A DNA stretch of 64,000 nt from Actinoplanes sp. DH11 (GCF_020873875.1 NZ_JAHWGU010000024.1:1-64000); one strand, 5' to 3'; shown: positions 24,890 to 34,783, numbered from the stretch's first letter. The notes: generated from the letters alone by a model not told the origin. Translations and numbers: made by a program.

Positions 24890-26089
24890 ATGTCTGCACC
24901 GATTTCGATGAATACCCTGCACCGTGTTCCCGCCCTGGACGCGGTCCGGGTGATCGGGGCGCTGGCCGTGGTCGGGCACCACGTCGGATTCGCCACGGGC
25001 GTCAATACCGGCGGCGGTTCCTGGGCCGGCTGGCTGGCCCGGCTCGACTCCGGTGTCGCGGTGTTCTTCGTGCTCTCCGGGTTCCTGCTGTTCCGCCCGT
25101 GGGCGCACGCCCAGGCGATCGGCGGCGACAAGCCCGCCACCGGGCGGTACCTGTGGCGGCGGGCGATGCGGGTGCTCCCGGCGTACTGGGTGGCGGTGGT
25201 CGTCTGCCTGCTGGTGCTCGACCGCAACGACGACGCGACCGGCGCGGACTGGGTCAGGCACTTCACGCTGACCCAGGTCTACACCCGGGACAACCTGGAG
25301 CACGGGCTGAGCCAGACCTGGAGCCTCTGCACCGAGGTGGCCTTCTACGCGCTGCTCCCGGTGATCGCCGCGCTGCTGACGCTCGGCCGCAAGCGCACCG
25401 GGCGGCCCTGGGTGATCGCCGCGGGCGGCATCGTGCTGACCGGCATCTGGGTGGCCCTGATCGCCGCGGGCCTGCTCTCACCGAGCCTGCACACCATGTG
25501 GCTGCCGGCCTACGGCCTCTGGTTCGGCGCCGGCATGATCCTCGCCGCGGTGCACGTGGACCTGCGCAACGGCCAGCGGCCGCGCTGGCGGTTCCTGGAC
25601 GAGATCGCCGCGGCGCCGGTGGCCTGCTGGGTGGCGGCCCTGGCGGTCTACGCCATCTCCACCACCCCGATCGCCGGCCCGCTCGACCTGGCCGAGCCGA
25701 CGGCCACCGAGTTCGCGATCAAGATGATGCTCTACACGCTGCTCGCGGTGCTGATCACGGTGCCGCTGGCGTTCGGGCCGCACACCCGGGCCAAGGAGGC
25801 CTTCGGCAGCGCGCCGGGCCGCTGGCTGGGCACGATCTCCTACGGCCTGTTCCTCTGGCACCCCTTCGTGCTCGAGATGTTCTACCAGCTCACCGGCCGT
25901 CCGGAGTTCACCGGCGGGTTCTGGTTCACCTACGTCGTGGTGGCCGGCGGCGGGCTGGTGCTCGCCGCCGGCAGCTACTACCTGATCGAGCGGCCGGCTC
26001 AGCGTTTCAGCCACCGCTGGCCGCGGCCGCGCCGGCCCAGGACCACGGAGAGCCAGAGCGCCACGGCGGTGCCCACCGCGGTGAGCTGA
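24890..26089 (+). CDS. Acyltransferase 3 family (OafA/YrhL-like) membrane O-acyltransferase
   Basis: The protein has 399 residues with about ten membrane helices. The N-terminal LDAVRVIGALAVVGHHVGF has the conserved Arg and catalytic His of the family. FFVLSGFLLFRPW and the C-terminal SYGLFLWHPFVLEMF are also typical. Members acetylate or acylate cell-surface sugars, using acyl donors across the membrane. ATG 24890 is used; ATG 24908 is the alternative, and neither has a strong ribosome site. The 3' end overlaps the convergent AftD gene by 91 bp, an unusually long tail-to-tail overlap. Context suggests it decorates the glycan made by this locus. Confidence 0.85.
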   Translation: MSAPISMNTLHRVPALDAVRVIGALAVVGHHVGFATGVNTGGGSWAGWLARLDSGVAVFFVLSGFLLFRPWAHAQAIGGDKPATGRYLWRRAMRVLPAYWVAVVVCLLVLDRNDDATGADWVRHFTLTQVYTRDNLEHGLSQTWSLCTEVAFYALLPVIAALLTLGRKRTGRPWVIAAGGIVLTGIWVALIAAGLLSPSLHTMWLPAYGLWFGAGMILAAVHVDLRNGQRPRWRFLDEIAAAPVACWVAALAVYAISTTPIAGPLDLAEPTATEFAIKMMLYTLLAVLITVPLAFGPHTRAKEAFGSAPGRWLGTISYGLFLWHPFVLEMFYQLTGRPEFTGGFWFTYVVVAGGGLVLAAGSYYLIERPAQRFSHRWPRPRRPRTTESQSATAVPTAVS

Positions 26090-29000
26090 GGCAGCGCCGC
26101 GGTGTGCCCGGTGGTGGTCACCGCGAGGTAACCGGCGATCGCGAAGAACGCCACCGGCAGCAGCCAGCCGGCCAGGCGTTCCACCTGGCGCATCCGGCGG
26201 CGGTCGTGGTCACCGAAGTACGGCTGGAGCGCCCGGAACGCCAGGACCGCGGCCGCGCCGAGCAGGGCCAGGCCGGTCGCCGCCACCCCGCCGAAGACGA
26301 GCAGCGCGACACCGCCGAAGAGCACCGGCAGCAGCAGGCGGCGGCGCCGGGCGGCCGGTGCCGGTGCCGGTGCGGTGCCACCGCCCCGGCGGCCGGGCAG
26401 CACGGCCACCACGCCGACACCGGCCAGCAGCAGCGCACCGGCGCCCATCGCGGCGCCGTACACCCGGTCCGGCTCCATCCGCAGCACCACCTCGCCGGAC
26501 GCGCCCGCCGGCACCAGCCAGGCCTGCTGCCAACCGTCGGTCACCACGGCCGGCAGCTTCTCGCCGTCCAGGGTGGCGCTCCAGCCGGCGTTGACGTTCT
26601 CGCGCAGCGCGAGGACCCGCTGGTTCGGGTACGCGTCCAGATGCACCCGCCGCAGCGTGGCCGCCCACGCGTCCACCCGGACCGGGATCTGCCGGTCGGT
26701 CGCGGTCGCCGTGGTCGTCCCGTCGCGCACCGGGGTCAGGCCGCGGGCGCCGCCGGCCGGGCCGGCCGCCCGCACCGGGGTCAGCGTCACCCGGCGGGGC
26801 GTGGCCGCCGCGGAGGCGGTGGCCAGCACCCGCGTCTCGCCGGACGAGACGCCGACCGGCCGGGTGGCGTCGAGCCCGCAGACCCGCGCCTCGACGTCGC
26901 GGAGTTCGACCAGGTCACGGCGGCTCGCGAGGAGCGCGGTGGTCCGGGCGACCCCGTCCACGGTCACCTTCGGACCACTGCCGCAGCCCAGATTCACCGT
27001 GGTGGTCGGGCTGGACCGCTGGGTCGGCGCGCCGTTGAGGGCGCTGATCTCGCCGACCGCGACCGGCAGGTCCCGGTGCAGGTTGCGGTACGGGTCGAAC
27101 GATTTCGCCGGGATCACGTCGGTGATCAGCACGGTGAGCTCGTCGGTGTTCAGCGGCGGGTCGAACCGCAGCACGCCCTCGGCGTCGAGGAAGCCGCTGC
27201 GGGTGTCGCCGTGGGTGAGCACGGTGATCTGCGAGGGCCGGGCCGCCGCGGTGTCCTCGTGCAGGGACAGCTTCACGCCGGTGAGCATCTGCAGGGTCGG
27301 CCAGACCATCCGCAGCCACGGCTTGCCGTCGCTGTCGGCGGCGTACCAGGCGGTCCGCGGGTCGCCGTCGGCGGCCGCGCCGGGCCGGGCCACCGGTTCC
27401 GGCACGCCGATGCTGGAGGCGCTGATGTTCGGCACCACCCCGCGGGTGACCGAGGCGGCACCGCCGGCGTCGAGCAGCGCGTTCAGGGCCGAGCCGGGCC
27501 GGGGCCGGGCCGTGACGGCGACCTGGTAGCCGGCGGCGACCGGCAGCGTGGTGGTCCGGTCGATCCGGTTGCCGTCCTCGGAGTCGCGGCTCAGGTCGCC
27601 GTTGCAGGCCGGCCGGCCTTCGGTGAAGTAGCAGGCCGGCGTCGCGGTGGCGGAGCTGAACACCATGGTCGGCGCCGCCGTGGTCACCGGGCTCGGCGGT
27701 ACCACCAGGGTCCGTTCGGCACGGACGCCGGGGATCACGACCTCGGTGAGGCCGACGCCGCCGAAGCCGAGGCGCAGGTCGCGGACCGCGTCGAACCAGA
27801 CCCGGATCCGGTTGGTGGGCCGGGTGATCGGCAGCGGCACCTCGAGGCTGCCGCCGATGACGTCCAGGCTGACCGCCGTGTTGCCGGCGGAGACCACGGT
27901 GACCCGGGTCGGCACCGAGTCGGTGCCCAGGTCGAAGGTGAGGTTCACCTTCGGGACCGTGCGGGCCGCCGGCAGCTGCACCTCGAACCACTGCTCGGTG
28001 GCGATGGTGCCGGGCGCGGACCGCCACGAGGTGGTCGGGTCGCCGTCGACGGCGGCGAACGGCTGGTAGGCGGGACGGGACCCGGCCAGTGGCTGGGCCT
28101 GGGAGAACGCGCTGGAGGCGTACACATTCTGGATGCCGCGGTACTGGACGGCGGTCTCGTTGCCCTCGGCCCAGTCGGGCAGGTAGTCGCGGGCCGGTGC
28201 GCCCAGGTAGCCCTTCTCGTCGGCCTGCATGGTGGCCGAGGCACTGTCGTGGGCCAGGCCGAACGCGACCTCCTTGCGGCGCAGCCCGTCGGTGACGACG
28301 ACCGGGCCGTTCGCGACCTCTTGGGTGCGGTCGCCGGCCAGCACCGTCGGCCCGGCCGGGAGCACGCCGGCGGCGGCCGTCTCGAGCACCGACTCCGGGC
28401 CGCCGACGAGCGTGGTGATCTGGCTGGAGTCGTAGGCGACGATCGGCTCGGCCGGTTGCTGCACCTCCCAGATCTCCAGGGCGCGCACCCGGGTCCGCAT
28501 GCCGTTGTCGACGTACATGTTGGGGAACTTCTCGCCGCCGATGTACGGCCCGAAGCCGGCGACCTGGCGCAGGCCGGGCGACCGGGACAGCGCCTGCTTG
28601 ACGATCATCGGCTGGGTGGCGCCGGACCGGCCGTAGTCCAGGTCGGACCGGAGCAGCAGGTAACGCACCCCGGACCGGCCGAGGTAGGCGGCGAGCCCGT
28701 CGGACCCGGCTCCGCTGGTCAGCGTCTGTTCGATCGAGTCCAGGACCCGGATGGTCTCCGGCGGGGTCAGCGGGATGGAGCTGCGGACGCCCCAGCGCTT
28801 GTCCAGCAGCGGCTGAGTGATCTCGTCGCTGGGGCTGCCCCACAGGTAGCGCGGGAACCGGCTGCCCGGCACCACCAGCACGTGCTCGGCGTCGAGGTTG
28901 CGGTTGAGCCAGCCGGAGGCCTGCTGCCAGTAGCCGGGCACGGTCTGGAAGCTGCCCTGCGCGGCGAGACCACCGCCGAGGGCGGGCGCGGCGACCCCGG

Positions 29001-30276
29001 CGACGGCGATCAGCGCGACGCCGGTGACGGTGGCGGCCCGCAGCCGGGCCGGGCCCACCCACGGGGTCGGCGCGGTGCCGGCGGCCCGGGCGAAAACGGT
29101 GATCAGGTGGGCCAGGCCGAGGATCAGCGGCAGCCGGACCACCACGTCGAACTTGTGCACGTTGCGCAGCGGGGCGCCGGCCGCGTCCAGGAAGGCACGC
29201 TGCTGCTCGGCGAAGAGCCCCGGCACGTCGCCGATGTGGCCGAACCCGACCATGGCGAGGCCGGTGAGCAGCCCGGTGATCAGGAACCAGCGGTGCGGCA
29301 TGCCGCGGCGGGCCAGACCGGCGATGCCGAACCCGGCGACGACCAGGGTCGCGAGGATCAGCGGCTGCTCGGTGGCGAGGCGCCAGCCGGCGGTCCACGG
29401 CGCGCCGAAGGCGCTGCTCAGGTAGGCGTGCCAGTGCGACGTGCCGCGCAGCACCGAGACCGTGTCGGTGACCGAGGTGGTGGTCGAGCCGGTCTCGATG
29501 AAGTCCAGGAACGGCGGGCTGTACCGGCCGAGCAGCAGCAGCGGCACCACCCACCAGGCGGTCGCACAGCCGACCGCGACGCCCCAGGCGAGCAGCGCCT
29601 TGACGCGCAGCGTGAACGGGCGCAGCCCGAGCAGCCAGATCGCGGCGAGCGGCACCACGGCCAGGACGGCTGTCGCGTTGACACCGCCGGCACACGCCAC
29701 CACCAGGGCGGAGAGGGCCACCGGCCGGCGCAGCCGGGCGCCCTTGGCGAGGCCGATCAGCGGGACCAGCACCCAGGGGGCGAGCGCGCTGGGCCACGCC
29801 TCGACCGAGATCGGCCCGAGCTCGGTGATAATGCGGGGGGAGAGGGCGAACGCGACGCCGGCGATGATCCGCGCCCACGGCGAGCCGATGCCGAGTTTCT
29901 CGGCCAGCTTCACCACGCCGGTGCACGCGACCGTCATGACCAGCGCCCACCAGAGCCGCTGCACCACCCAGGCCGGGATCGTCAGCAGCTTGCCGGCGAG
30001 GAAGAACGAGCCCATCGGCCAGAGGTAGCCGTACGCCTGGTTCTGCAACTGCCCGAATGTGCCGGCCGGATCCCACACGTGCAGAGCCCGCGCCAGCCAC
30101 CCGGCCGGATCGACCGCCAGGTCGACCTTCGTATCGATGACGATCTGGCCGGGATCTTGCAGGAAGCCGAGAGCGGCGAGGCCGAGACAGACCGTGAGCA
30201 GGCGCATCCGCCATACGGAACGGGGGGTGACGCCGCTCTGCCCGGCTGGTTCGGCTGGCCTCCGAGGGCTGTGCAT
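25999..30276 (-). CDS. aftD: AftD-family alpha-(1,3)-arabinofuranosyltransferase (DUF3367)
   Basis: The protein has 1425 residues, matching the about 1400 of mycobacterial AftD. The N-terminal GT-C part has many membrane helices, with the early acidic loop IVIDTKVDLAVDP followed by WDPAGTFGQLQNQAYGY. The large outer portion contains two galactose-binding-like modules (around AAVDGDPTTSWRSAPG and AAADGDPRTAWYAADS), matching the carbohydrate-binding regions of AftD. The last 150 residues return to the membrane. It would add arabinofuranose from decaprenyl-phosphoryl-arabinose outside the membrane. ATG 30276 has AGGAG 4 nt upstream. The DUF2613 gene nearby mirrors the mycobacterial arrangement (Rv0236c/Rv0236A). 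Confidence 0.88.
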   Translation of the reverse strand: MHSPRRPAEPAGQSGVTPRSVWRMRLLTVCLGLAALGFLQDPGQIVIDTKVDLAVDPAGWLARALHVWDPAGTFGQLQNQAYGYLWPMGSFFLAGKLLTIPAWVVQRLWWALVMTVACTGVVKLAEKLGIGSPWARIIAGVAFALSPRIITELGPISVEAWPSALAPWVLVPLIGLAKGARLRRPVALSALVVACAGGVNATAVLAVVPLAAIWLLGLRPFTLRVKALLAWGVAVGCATAWWVVPLLLLGRYSPPFLDFIETGSTTTSVTDTVSVLRGTSHWHAYLSSAFGAPWTAGWRLATEQPLILATLVVAGFGIAGLARRGMPHRWFLITGLLTGLAMVGFGHIGDVPGLFAEQQRAFLDAAGAPLRNVHKFDVVVRLPLILGLAHLITVFARAAGTAPTPWVGPARLRAATVTGVALIAVAGVAAPALGGGLAAQGSFQTVPGYWQQASGWLNRNLDAEHVLVVPGSRFPRYLWGSPSDEITQPLLDKRWGVRSSIPLTPPETIRVLDSIEQTLTSGAGSDGLAAYLGRSGVRYLLLRSDLDYGRSGATQPMIVKQALSRSPGLRQVAGFGPYIGGEKFPNMYVDNGMRTRVRALEIWEVQQPAEPIVAYDSSQITTLVGGPESVLETAAAGVLPAGPTVLAGDRTQEVANGPVVVTDGLRRKEVAFGLAHDSASATMQADEKGYLGAPARDYLPDWAEGNETAVQYRGIQNVYASSAFSQAQPLAGSRPAYQPFAAVDGDPTTSWRSAPGTIATEQWFEVQLPAARTVPKVNLTFDLGTDSVPTRVTVVSAGNTAVSLDVIGGSLEVPLPITRPTNRIRVWFDAVRDLRLGFGGVGLTEVVIPGVRAERTLVVPPSPVTTAAPTMVFSSATATPACYFTEGRPACNGDLSRDSEDGNRIDRTTTLPVAAGYQVAVTARPRPGSALNALLDAGGAASVTRGVVPNISASSIGVPEPVARPGAAADGDPRTAWYAADSDGKPWLRMVWPTLQMLTGVKLSLHEDTAAARPSQITVLTHGDTRSGFLDAEGVLRFDPPLNTDELTVLITDVIPAKSFDPYRNLHRDLPVAVGEISALNGAPTQRSSPTTTVNLGCGSGPKVTVDGVARTTALLASRRDLVELRDVEARVCGLDATRPVGVSSGETRVLATASAAATPRRVTLTPVRAAGPAGGARGLTPVRDGTTTATATDRQIPVRVDAWAATLRRVHLDAYPNQRVLALRENVNAGWSATLDGEKLPAVVTDGWQQAWLVPAGASGEVVLRMEPDRVYGAAMGAGALLLAGVGVVAVLPGRRGGGTAPAPAPAARRRRLLLPVLFGGVALLVFGGVAATGLALLGAAAVLAFRALQPYFGDHDRRRMRQVERLAGWLLPVAFFAIAGYLAVTTTGHTAALPQLTAVGTAVALWLSVVLGRRGRGQRWLKR

Positions 30277-30363
30277 GTTTCTCCTGTTCCGCCATTGCGG
30301 TGTCACGGGCCGACCCCATAGTGTGACGCGACCCGCGAATGCTACTCGCTAGTAGAGGTGATT

Positions 30364-31563
30364 GTGGACATACCGGCCGCCGCATCCCGGCACGTCATGT
30401 TCCTCAACTGGCGGGACACTCGTAACCCCCACGGTGGCGGAAGCGAAGTGTACGTGGAGAAGATCGCTGGGGAACTGATCCGCCGGGGACATCGAGCAAC
30501 GCTCTTCTGCGCTGCTCACGACGAGGGTCCGGCCGACGAGACGACCGTCGCCGGGCTGCGCGTGCTGCGCCGGGGTGGCCGGCACACGGTCTACCTCCGG
30601 GCCGCGCTGACCTATCTGCTCGGCATGATCGGCATCGGGCCGCTGAGCCGGCGCCGGGGCGGCCGGCCGGACGTGCTGGTCGACGTCGGCAACGGTCTGC
30701 CGTTCCTCGCTCCGCTGTGGTGCCGCCGTCCGGTGATTGCTCTCGTGCACCATGTGCACCGCGAGCAATGGCCGGTGGTGCTGACTCCGCGGCTCGCCCG
30801 GATCGGCTGGTGGATCGAGTCGTGGCTGGCGCCGCGGGTCTACCGCAAGTGCCGATATGTCACCGTTTCCGCCGCGACCCGCGACGAGCTGGCAGTCCTC
30901 GGCGTCGACCCGGAACGGGTCACGATCATCCACAACGGCACGCCGGAGATGGCACCGCCGGCACCGGTGGCGCGTACCCCCGAGCCGTCGCTCGTGGTGC
31001 TGGGCCGCCTGGTCCCGCACAAGCGCGTGGAGATGGCCCTGGACGCGGTCGCCGAGTTGAGCGGCCGGTTCCCCGGTCTGAGCCTGGTGATCGCCGGGCA
31101 GGGCTGGTGGGAGGACGAGCTTCGGGAGTACGCGCGCCGCCTCGGCATCGCCGACCGGGTCCGGTTCGCCGGTTTCGTCAGCGACGAGGAAAAGCGTGTC
31201 CTGATGAGCCGGGCCTGGGTGGCGCTGACCCCGTCGCTCAAGGAGGGCTGGGGCCTGACCATCGTCGAGGCCGGCGCGGTCGGCACGCCGAACATCGCGA
31301 TGCGCGGCGCCGGTGGCGTCGAGGAGTCGCTGGTCGACGGTCGCACCGGGATGCTCGCCGAGGACCAGGCCGACTTCACCGCGAAGACCCGGCTGCTGCT
31401 CGCCGACGACGCGCTGCGCGCCGAGATGGGCAGCGCCGCCCGGGCGCACGCCGACCGGTTCACCTGGCCGTCGGCGGGCGAGAAGTTCGCCGCGCTGGTG
31501 ATGTCGCCGCGGGTGACCCGGTCCGCCGGCCACGCCCGGCAGCGCACCACCGTCCCGCACTGA
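30364..31563 (+). CDS. GT4-family glycosyltransferase
   Basis: The protein has 399 residues with a GT-B fold. The donor-binding N-terminus has NPHGGGSEVYVEKIAGEL, and the C-terminal half has SLVVLGRLVPHKRVEMALDA and the nucleotide-sugar motif SLKEGWGLTIVEAGAVGTP with the EX7E-type acidic residues. It is cytoplasmic and retains configuration, like other GT4 enzymes; donor and acceptor are unknown. GTG 30364 is chosen because AGAGG lies 5 nt upstream; the GTG at 30358 would overlap that site. It is divergent from aftD, with an 87-bp shared promoter region. Confidence 0.87.
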   Translation: MDIPAAASRHVMFLNWRDTRNPHGGGSEVYVEKIAGELIRRGHRATLFCAAHDEGPADETTVAGLRVLRRGGRHTVYLRAALTYLLGMIGIGPLSRRRGGRPDVLVDVGNGLPFLAPLWCRRPVIALVHHVHREQWPVVLTPRLARIGWWIESWLAPRVYRKCRYVTVSAATRDELAVLGVDPERVTIIHNGTPEMAPPAPVARTPEPSLVVLGRLVPHKRVEMALDAVAELSGRFPGLSLVIAGQGWWEDELREYARRLGIADRVRFAGFVSDEEKRVLMSRAWVALTPSLKEGWGLTIVEAGAVGTPNIAMRGAGGVEESLVDGRTGMLAEDQADFTAKTRLLLADDALRAEMGSAARAHADRFTWPSAGEKFAALVMSPRVTRSAGHARQRTTVPH

Positions 31564-31615
31564 CCGGGCGGGGAAGCCCGCACCGATCACGCGAGAAACC
31601 AGCGCCGGCCATGCG

Positions 31616-31648
31616 AAAGGTCCCGGCGGCAGCGCCACCGGGACCTTT
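31616..31648. terminator. Bidirectional terminator between GT4 and DUF2613 genes
   Basis: AAAGGTCCCGG (31616-31626) and CCGGGACCTTT (31638-31648) form a perfect 11-bp stem around an 11-nt loop. The arms start with A-runs and end with T-runs, so it can work on either strand between the convergent genes ending at 31563 and 31658. Confidence 0.88.
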
Positions 31649-31657
31649 CTGCGTGTT

Positions 31658-31834
31658 TCAGCGGCTGCCGTAAACGCCCGACTGCAGGACGTCCTCGGTG
31701 ACCTTCTGCTCGTCGACGCTGGCCGCGGTCGCGTCGGACGAGCCGCTGAGTTGGCTCGCCAGCGCTGCGGTGCCGAGCGCGCCCAGGCCCAGGGCGACAA
31801 CCCCGGCCAGGATCAGCGGAAGGGCTCTGGTCAT
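31658..31834 (-). CDS. DUF2613-type small membrane or secreted protein
   Basis: The protein has 58 residues. One hydrophobic helix (TRALPLILAGVVALGLGAL) is followed by a short outer part ending VLQSGVYGSR, close to the VEYGNR-type end of mycobacterial DUF2613 proteins. ATG 31834 has AGGAG about 8 nt upstream. In mycobacteria the DUF2613 gene lies beside aftD, and here it lies within 1.4 kb of aftD, so a shared role in envelope arabinan assembly is likely, though no activity is known. Confidence 0.75.
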   Translation of the reverse strand: MTRALPLILAGVVALGLGALGTAALASQLSGSSDATAASVDEQKVTEDVLQSGVYGSR

Positions 31835-31896
31835 GCGTTTACTCCTCCTCGAAGTCGGTGCGTGATGAAGCTTGTGTGCGGTGCGTGCGCGGGACG

Positions 31897-33486
31897 CTAC
31901 CACGTAGTAACTTCCCTGCGAAGGGTGTTCTCGTACAGGTCCAGGTCCCGCCCGTCGTGCACCATCCGCAATCCGGACAGCGCCCCCGCCGGGATCTCGG
32001 CGGCGCCCACCACCCGCTGCACCACGATCCAGCGCACCCCCAGGGTGGCCAGGGGGGTCCCGGCCGCGACGGCCTGCCGGACCGCGCAGGCCCGGCGGTC
32101 CTCCCCGGACACCACGATGTTCCCCACGATCAACCGGTCGTCGGTCAGCACGTCGGCGTCGAGCAGGCGCGGCAGCGGATCCAGCACGGTCCGCCCATGA
32201 TTCCAGGAGTAGGTGTGATACGCGGAGAACGGCAGCGACAGCACCTCACCGGGGCTCGCGCCGACCAGCCGGGTGACCGCCGCGAAATCGGCGGGGTACG
32301 GCGCCGGCCGCAACCGGTTCGCGGCACCGAACGCCAGGTCCGGCTGGAGGGCGACCGGGAGCAGCAGCGCACCGGCCAGCACCACCCGGGCGGCGGCGCG
32401 ATCCGGCAACCGGGCCGCGGCACGTTCCGCGCCGAGCGCCATCAGGACACAGAGGACCAGGGCGTACGGGAGGACGAACTTCTGCCCGTCGCGGAGCAGC
32501 CCGGCACCCGGCACACCGGCGACCAGCCACTCCAGCAGCGCGCGCCCGCCGGGCAGCAGCACCACCGCCGCGAGCAGGAAACCGGCGGCGGCCACGGCGG
32601 CCAGCCGCACCGCCGCGCCGGCCGGCCACCGGGTGCGCAACGCCCGCGCGCCGGCCACGGCCAGAACCAGGAGCAGCAGCGTGCCCAGCGGGGCGAGCAC
32701 GGACTCCCGGCTGGGCAGGGTGGTCTGCGCGTTCCAGATGCCACCGGTGCCGAGCAGTGCGCCGAGGGTGCCGCTCCAGTTCTCGGCACGGGCCGCGAAC
32801 GCCGCCACACCGGCCGGGTCGCTGCGGGCGTCCGCGTCGGTCAGGGCGGCGGCCAGCAGCCACGGCGTGTTCAGCAGCGCCATCCCGGCGATCGCGCCGG
32901 CGGCGAGCACGGTGCGGCGTGCGACGAGCACGGCGACGGTCAGCAGGGCCAGCAGGCCGCCGGTCGGCGTCACCGCGGCGAGCGCGCCGAAACCCAGCAG
33001 CGCGGGCAAGGCGCGCCGGTCACCCGTGCCGAGGCGGATCGCGGCGGCGACGATCCAGGGCAGGGCGGCGTACGCGAGGAGCAGTCCCCACTGCCCGAGC
33101 AGCAGACGTTCCGCGAGGTACGGGGTCCACGCGTACGCCACCGCCGCCACCAGCCGGGTGCCGAGCCGGTCGGCGGGCACCAGCCGGCCCGCGCCGATCG
33201 CCGCCAGCAGCAGGATCGCGGCGAGCACCACGCGTTGCAGCAGCCAGCCCGGCAGGACCGTGGTGGCCAGCGAGACGAGCGCGTCCAGCGGCACCGCCCG
33301 GGGCAGCGTCGCCGACGGGACGAGCAGGTCGGCGCGCAGCGGCTGGCGGGGCACGAAGACCATGTCGTACGCCAGCAGGTAACCCGGCGCGACGAGCGGG
33401 GCCAGCACCAGCAGGGTGAGGACGACCGCCGTCGCGGGCAGCGCGAGCCGTCGCAGGGTGGGCCTCCTCGATCCGGTTCGTGGCAT
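31897..33486 (-). CDS. Polytopic membrane protein, GT-C-like, of the envelope glycan locus
   Basis: The protein has 529 residues. About ten to twelve hydrophobic helices run from the N-terminal Arg-rich start (LRRLALPATAVVLTLLVLAP) to about residue 400, with a soluble tail of about 120 residues (RDLDLYENT near the end). A first outer loop with LLAYDMVFVPRQPL resembles early acidic loops of GT-C glycosyltransferases, as in AftD. I cannot name the family. ATG 33486 is used, though its ribosome site is weak (AGAG only). It is divergent from the flippase-like gene with a short gap, and follows the DUF2613 start by 62 bp on the same strand. Confidence 0.7.
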   Translation of the reverse strand: MPRTGSRRPTLRRLALPATAVVLTLLVLAPLVAPGYLLAYDMVFVPRQPLRADLLVPSATLPRAVPLDALVSLATTVLPGWLLQRVVLAAILLLAAIGAGRLVPADRLGTRLVAAVAYAWTPYLAERLLLGQWGLLLAYAALPWIVAAAIRLGTGDRRALPALLGFGALAAVTPTGGLLALLTVAVLVARRTVLAAGAIAGMALLNTPWLLAAALTDADARSDPAGVAAFAARAENWSGTLGALLGTGGIWNAQTTLPSRESVLAPLGTLLLLVLAVAGARALRTRWPAGAAVRLAAVAAAGFLLAAVVLLPGGRALLEWLVAGVPGAGLLRDGQKFVLPYALVLCVLMALGAERAAARLPDRAAARVVLAGALLLPVALQPDLAFGAANRLRPAPYPADFAAVTRLVGASPGEVLSLPFSAYHTYSWNHGRTVLDPLPRLLDADVLTDDRLIVGNIVVSGEDRRACAVRQAVAAGTPLATLGVRWIVVQRVVGAAEIPAGALSGLRMVHDGRDLDLYENTLRREVTTW

Positions 33487-33549
33487 CTCTAGTGTGATCG
33501 CGGCGTGGCGACACTGTACGCACAACAGGGTTCGGAACAGGACAGGCGG

Positions 33550-34764
33550 ATGGCGAAGAACAGCGGGATCGGCACGGCCGGGCTGGCCGTGACGGGTGCG
33601 GGTGTGCTGGCCAACGGGCTGGCGTACGTGGTGCCCGTCCTGGGCGCCCGGCAGCTCACCGCCGCCCACCTCAGCGCGCTCGCCACCCTGCTCGCGATGA
33701 CCGCGATCGCCGGGGTCGCCAGCACCGGCCTGCAGATCGCGGTCGCGGTGCACCGGGCACGCTCCGGACCGTTGCCGACCGCCCGGTCGGCGCTCTGGAC
33801 GGTGCTCGGCACCGTCGGCGCGCTGCTGGTGGTGATGCCGATCGCGGTCGTGGTGCTGCGCCTGCCGGCGGTCGCGACGGCCCTGGCGGCGGTCTCCACG
33901 GTCGGTGTGGTCGCGGCCGGGCGGTGGCTCGGCGAGATGCAGGGCGACCAGCGGTTCCTGCCGCTTGCCGCAGGCATCGCCGTGGTCGCCGGCGGCCGGT
34001 ACGGCGGTGTCGTCCTCGGCCTCGCGGCAGGTCTCGGCCTCACGCTGTCTCTGCTGCTCGGCGCGGTCACCGCGATCCTGGCCCTGCCCGTTCTGCACCT
34101 GCTGGCGCGGCGTCCGGGCGTACCCGTGCGGGGCGAAGGCCTCCCGCTGCGTGCCGTGCTCACCGCCGGGGGAGCGACCCTCGCGATGCTCGTGGTCTCC
34201 TACGCCGACCTGCTGCTGGCCCGCCGGTTCCTGCCGCCGGACGCCTCCGGGGCCTACGCGGTCGGCACCGTGCTGACCAAGGGCGCGCTCTGGGCGCCGC
34301 AGGTGGTGACCATCCTCGCGCTGCCCCGCCTGGCCCAGGGCAACCGCCGCACGCTGCGGCTCGGCCTGCTGGTGGTCGGCGCCTGCGGTGTGCTGCTGGT
34401 GACCGCGTCGGCGCTGGCCGGTGGCCTGGCGTTCGGGCTGGCCGGCGGCGCGGACTACGTGGACATGGGCCGGTACGCGTGGATTTTCGCGGCCACCGGC
34501 GCCTGTTACGGCCTCGTCTTCATGCTCGTCAACGCGCAGGTGGCGGCCGAGGCGCGCTGGCCGTCGGCGCCGCTGTGGGCGGTCACCGTGCTGTTCTTCC
34601 TGGTCACCTGGCTGGTCCTGCCGCACACCGTGCCGGGGATCGCGGCCGGTGCGCTCGGCGCCGCGATGCTCGCGCTCGCCGCCACCGGGGTGCTGGTGGC
34701 GGTCCGTGTCCGGACGTCCGTTACCGAAGTGCGATCCAGTCATGACAGTCTCTCCGTCGAATGA
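33550..34764 (+). CDS. MOP-superfamily flippase-like protein (polysaccharide export)
   Basis: The protein has 404 residues and about twelve membrane helices. Features such as LANGLAYVVPVLGARQLTA, DLLLARRFLPPDASGAYAVG and WAPQVVTILALPRLAQG match polysaccharide-biosynthesis (Wzx-like) exporters. It likely flips a lipid-linked sugar made by the GT4 enzyme. ATG 33550 follows AGGACAGGCGG; an upstream GTG (33505) would give 15 extra residues. The exported FN3 protein gene overlaps or abuts its 3' end (stop 34764, next start 34784), so they are cotranscribed. Confidence 0.78.
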   Translation: MAKNSGIGTAGLAVTGAGVLANGLAYVVPVLGARQLTAAHLSALATLLAMTAIAGVASTGLQIAVAVHRARSGPLPTARSALWTVLGTVGALLVVMPIAVVVLRLPAVATALAAVSTVGVVAAGRWLGEMQGDQRFLPLAAGIAVVAGGRYGGVVLGLAAGLGLTLSLLLGAVTAILALPVLHLLARRPGVPVRGEGLPLRAVLTAGGATLAMLVVSYADLLLARRFLPPDASGAYAVGTVLTKGALWAPQVVTILALPRLAQGNRRTLRLGLLVVGACGVLLVTASALAGGLAFGLAGGADYVDMGRYAWIFAATGACYGLVFMLVNAQVAAEARWPSAPLWAVTVLFFLVTWLVLPHTVPGIAAGALGAAMLALAATGVLVAVRVRTSVTEVRSSHDSLSVE

Positions 34765-34783
34765 GGACGACGGGGGTCGGATC

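Noticed and set aside
24865..30321. 1818-residue plus-strand frame over the acyltransferase and AftD genes
   Set aside because: It is the antisense or wrong-frame translation of two well-supported genes, with no family features and strong Arg/Gly/Ala bias.
31858..33492. Plus-strand frame opposite the polytopic membrane protein
   Set aside because: No membrane helices or domain, Gln/Arg/Gly bias; the opposite strand gives a coherent polytopic protein.
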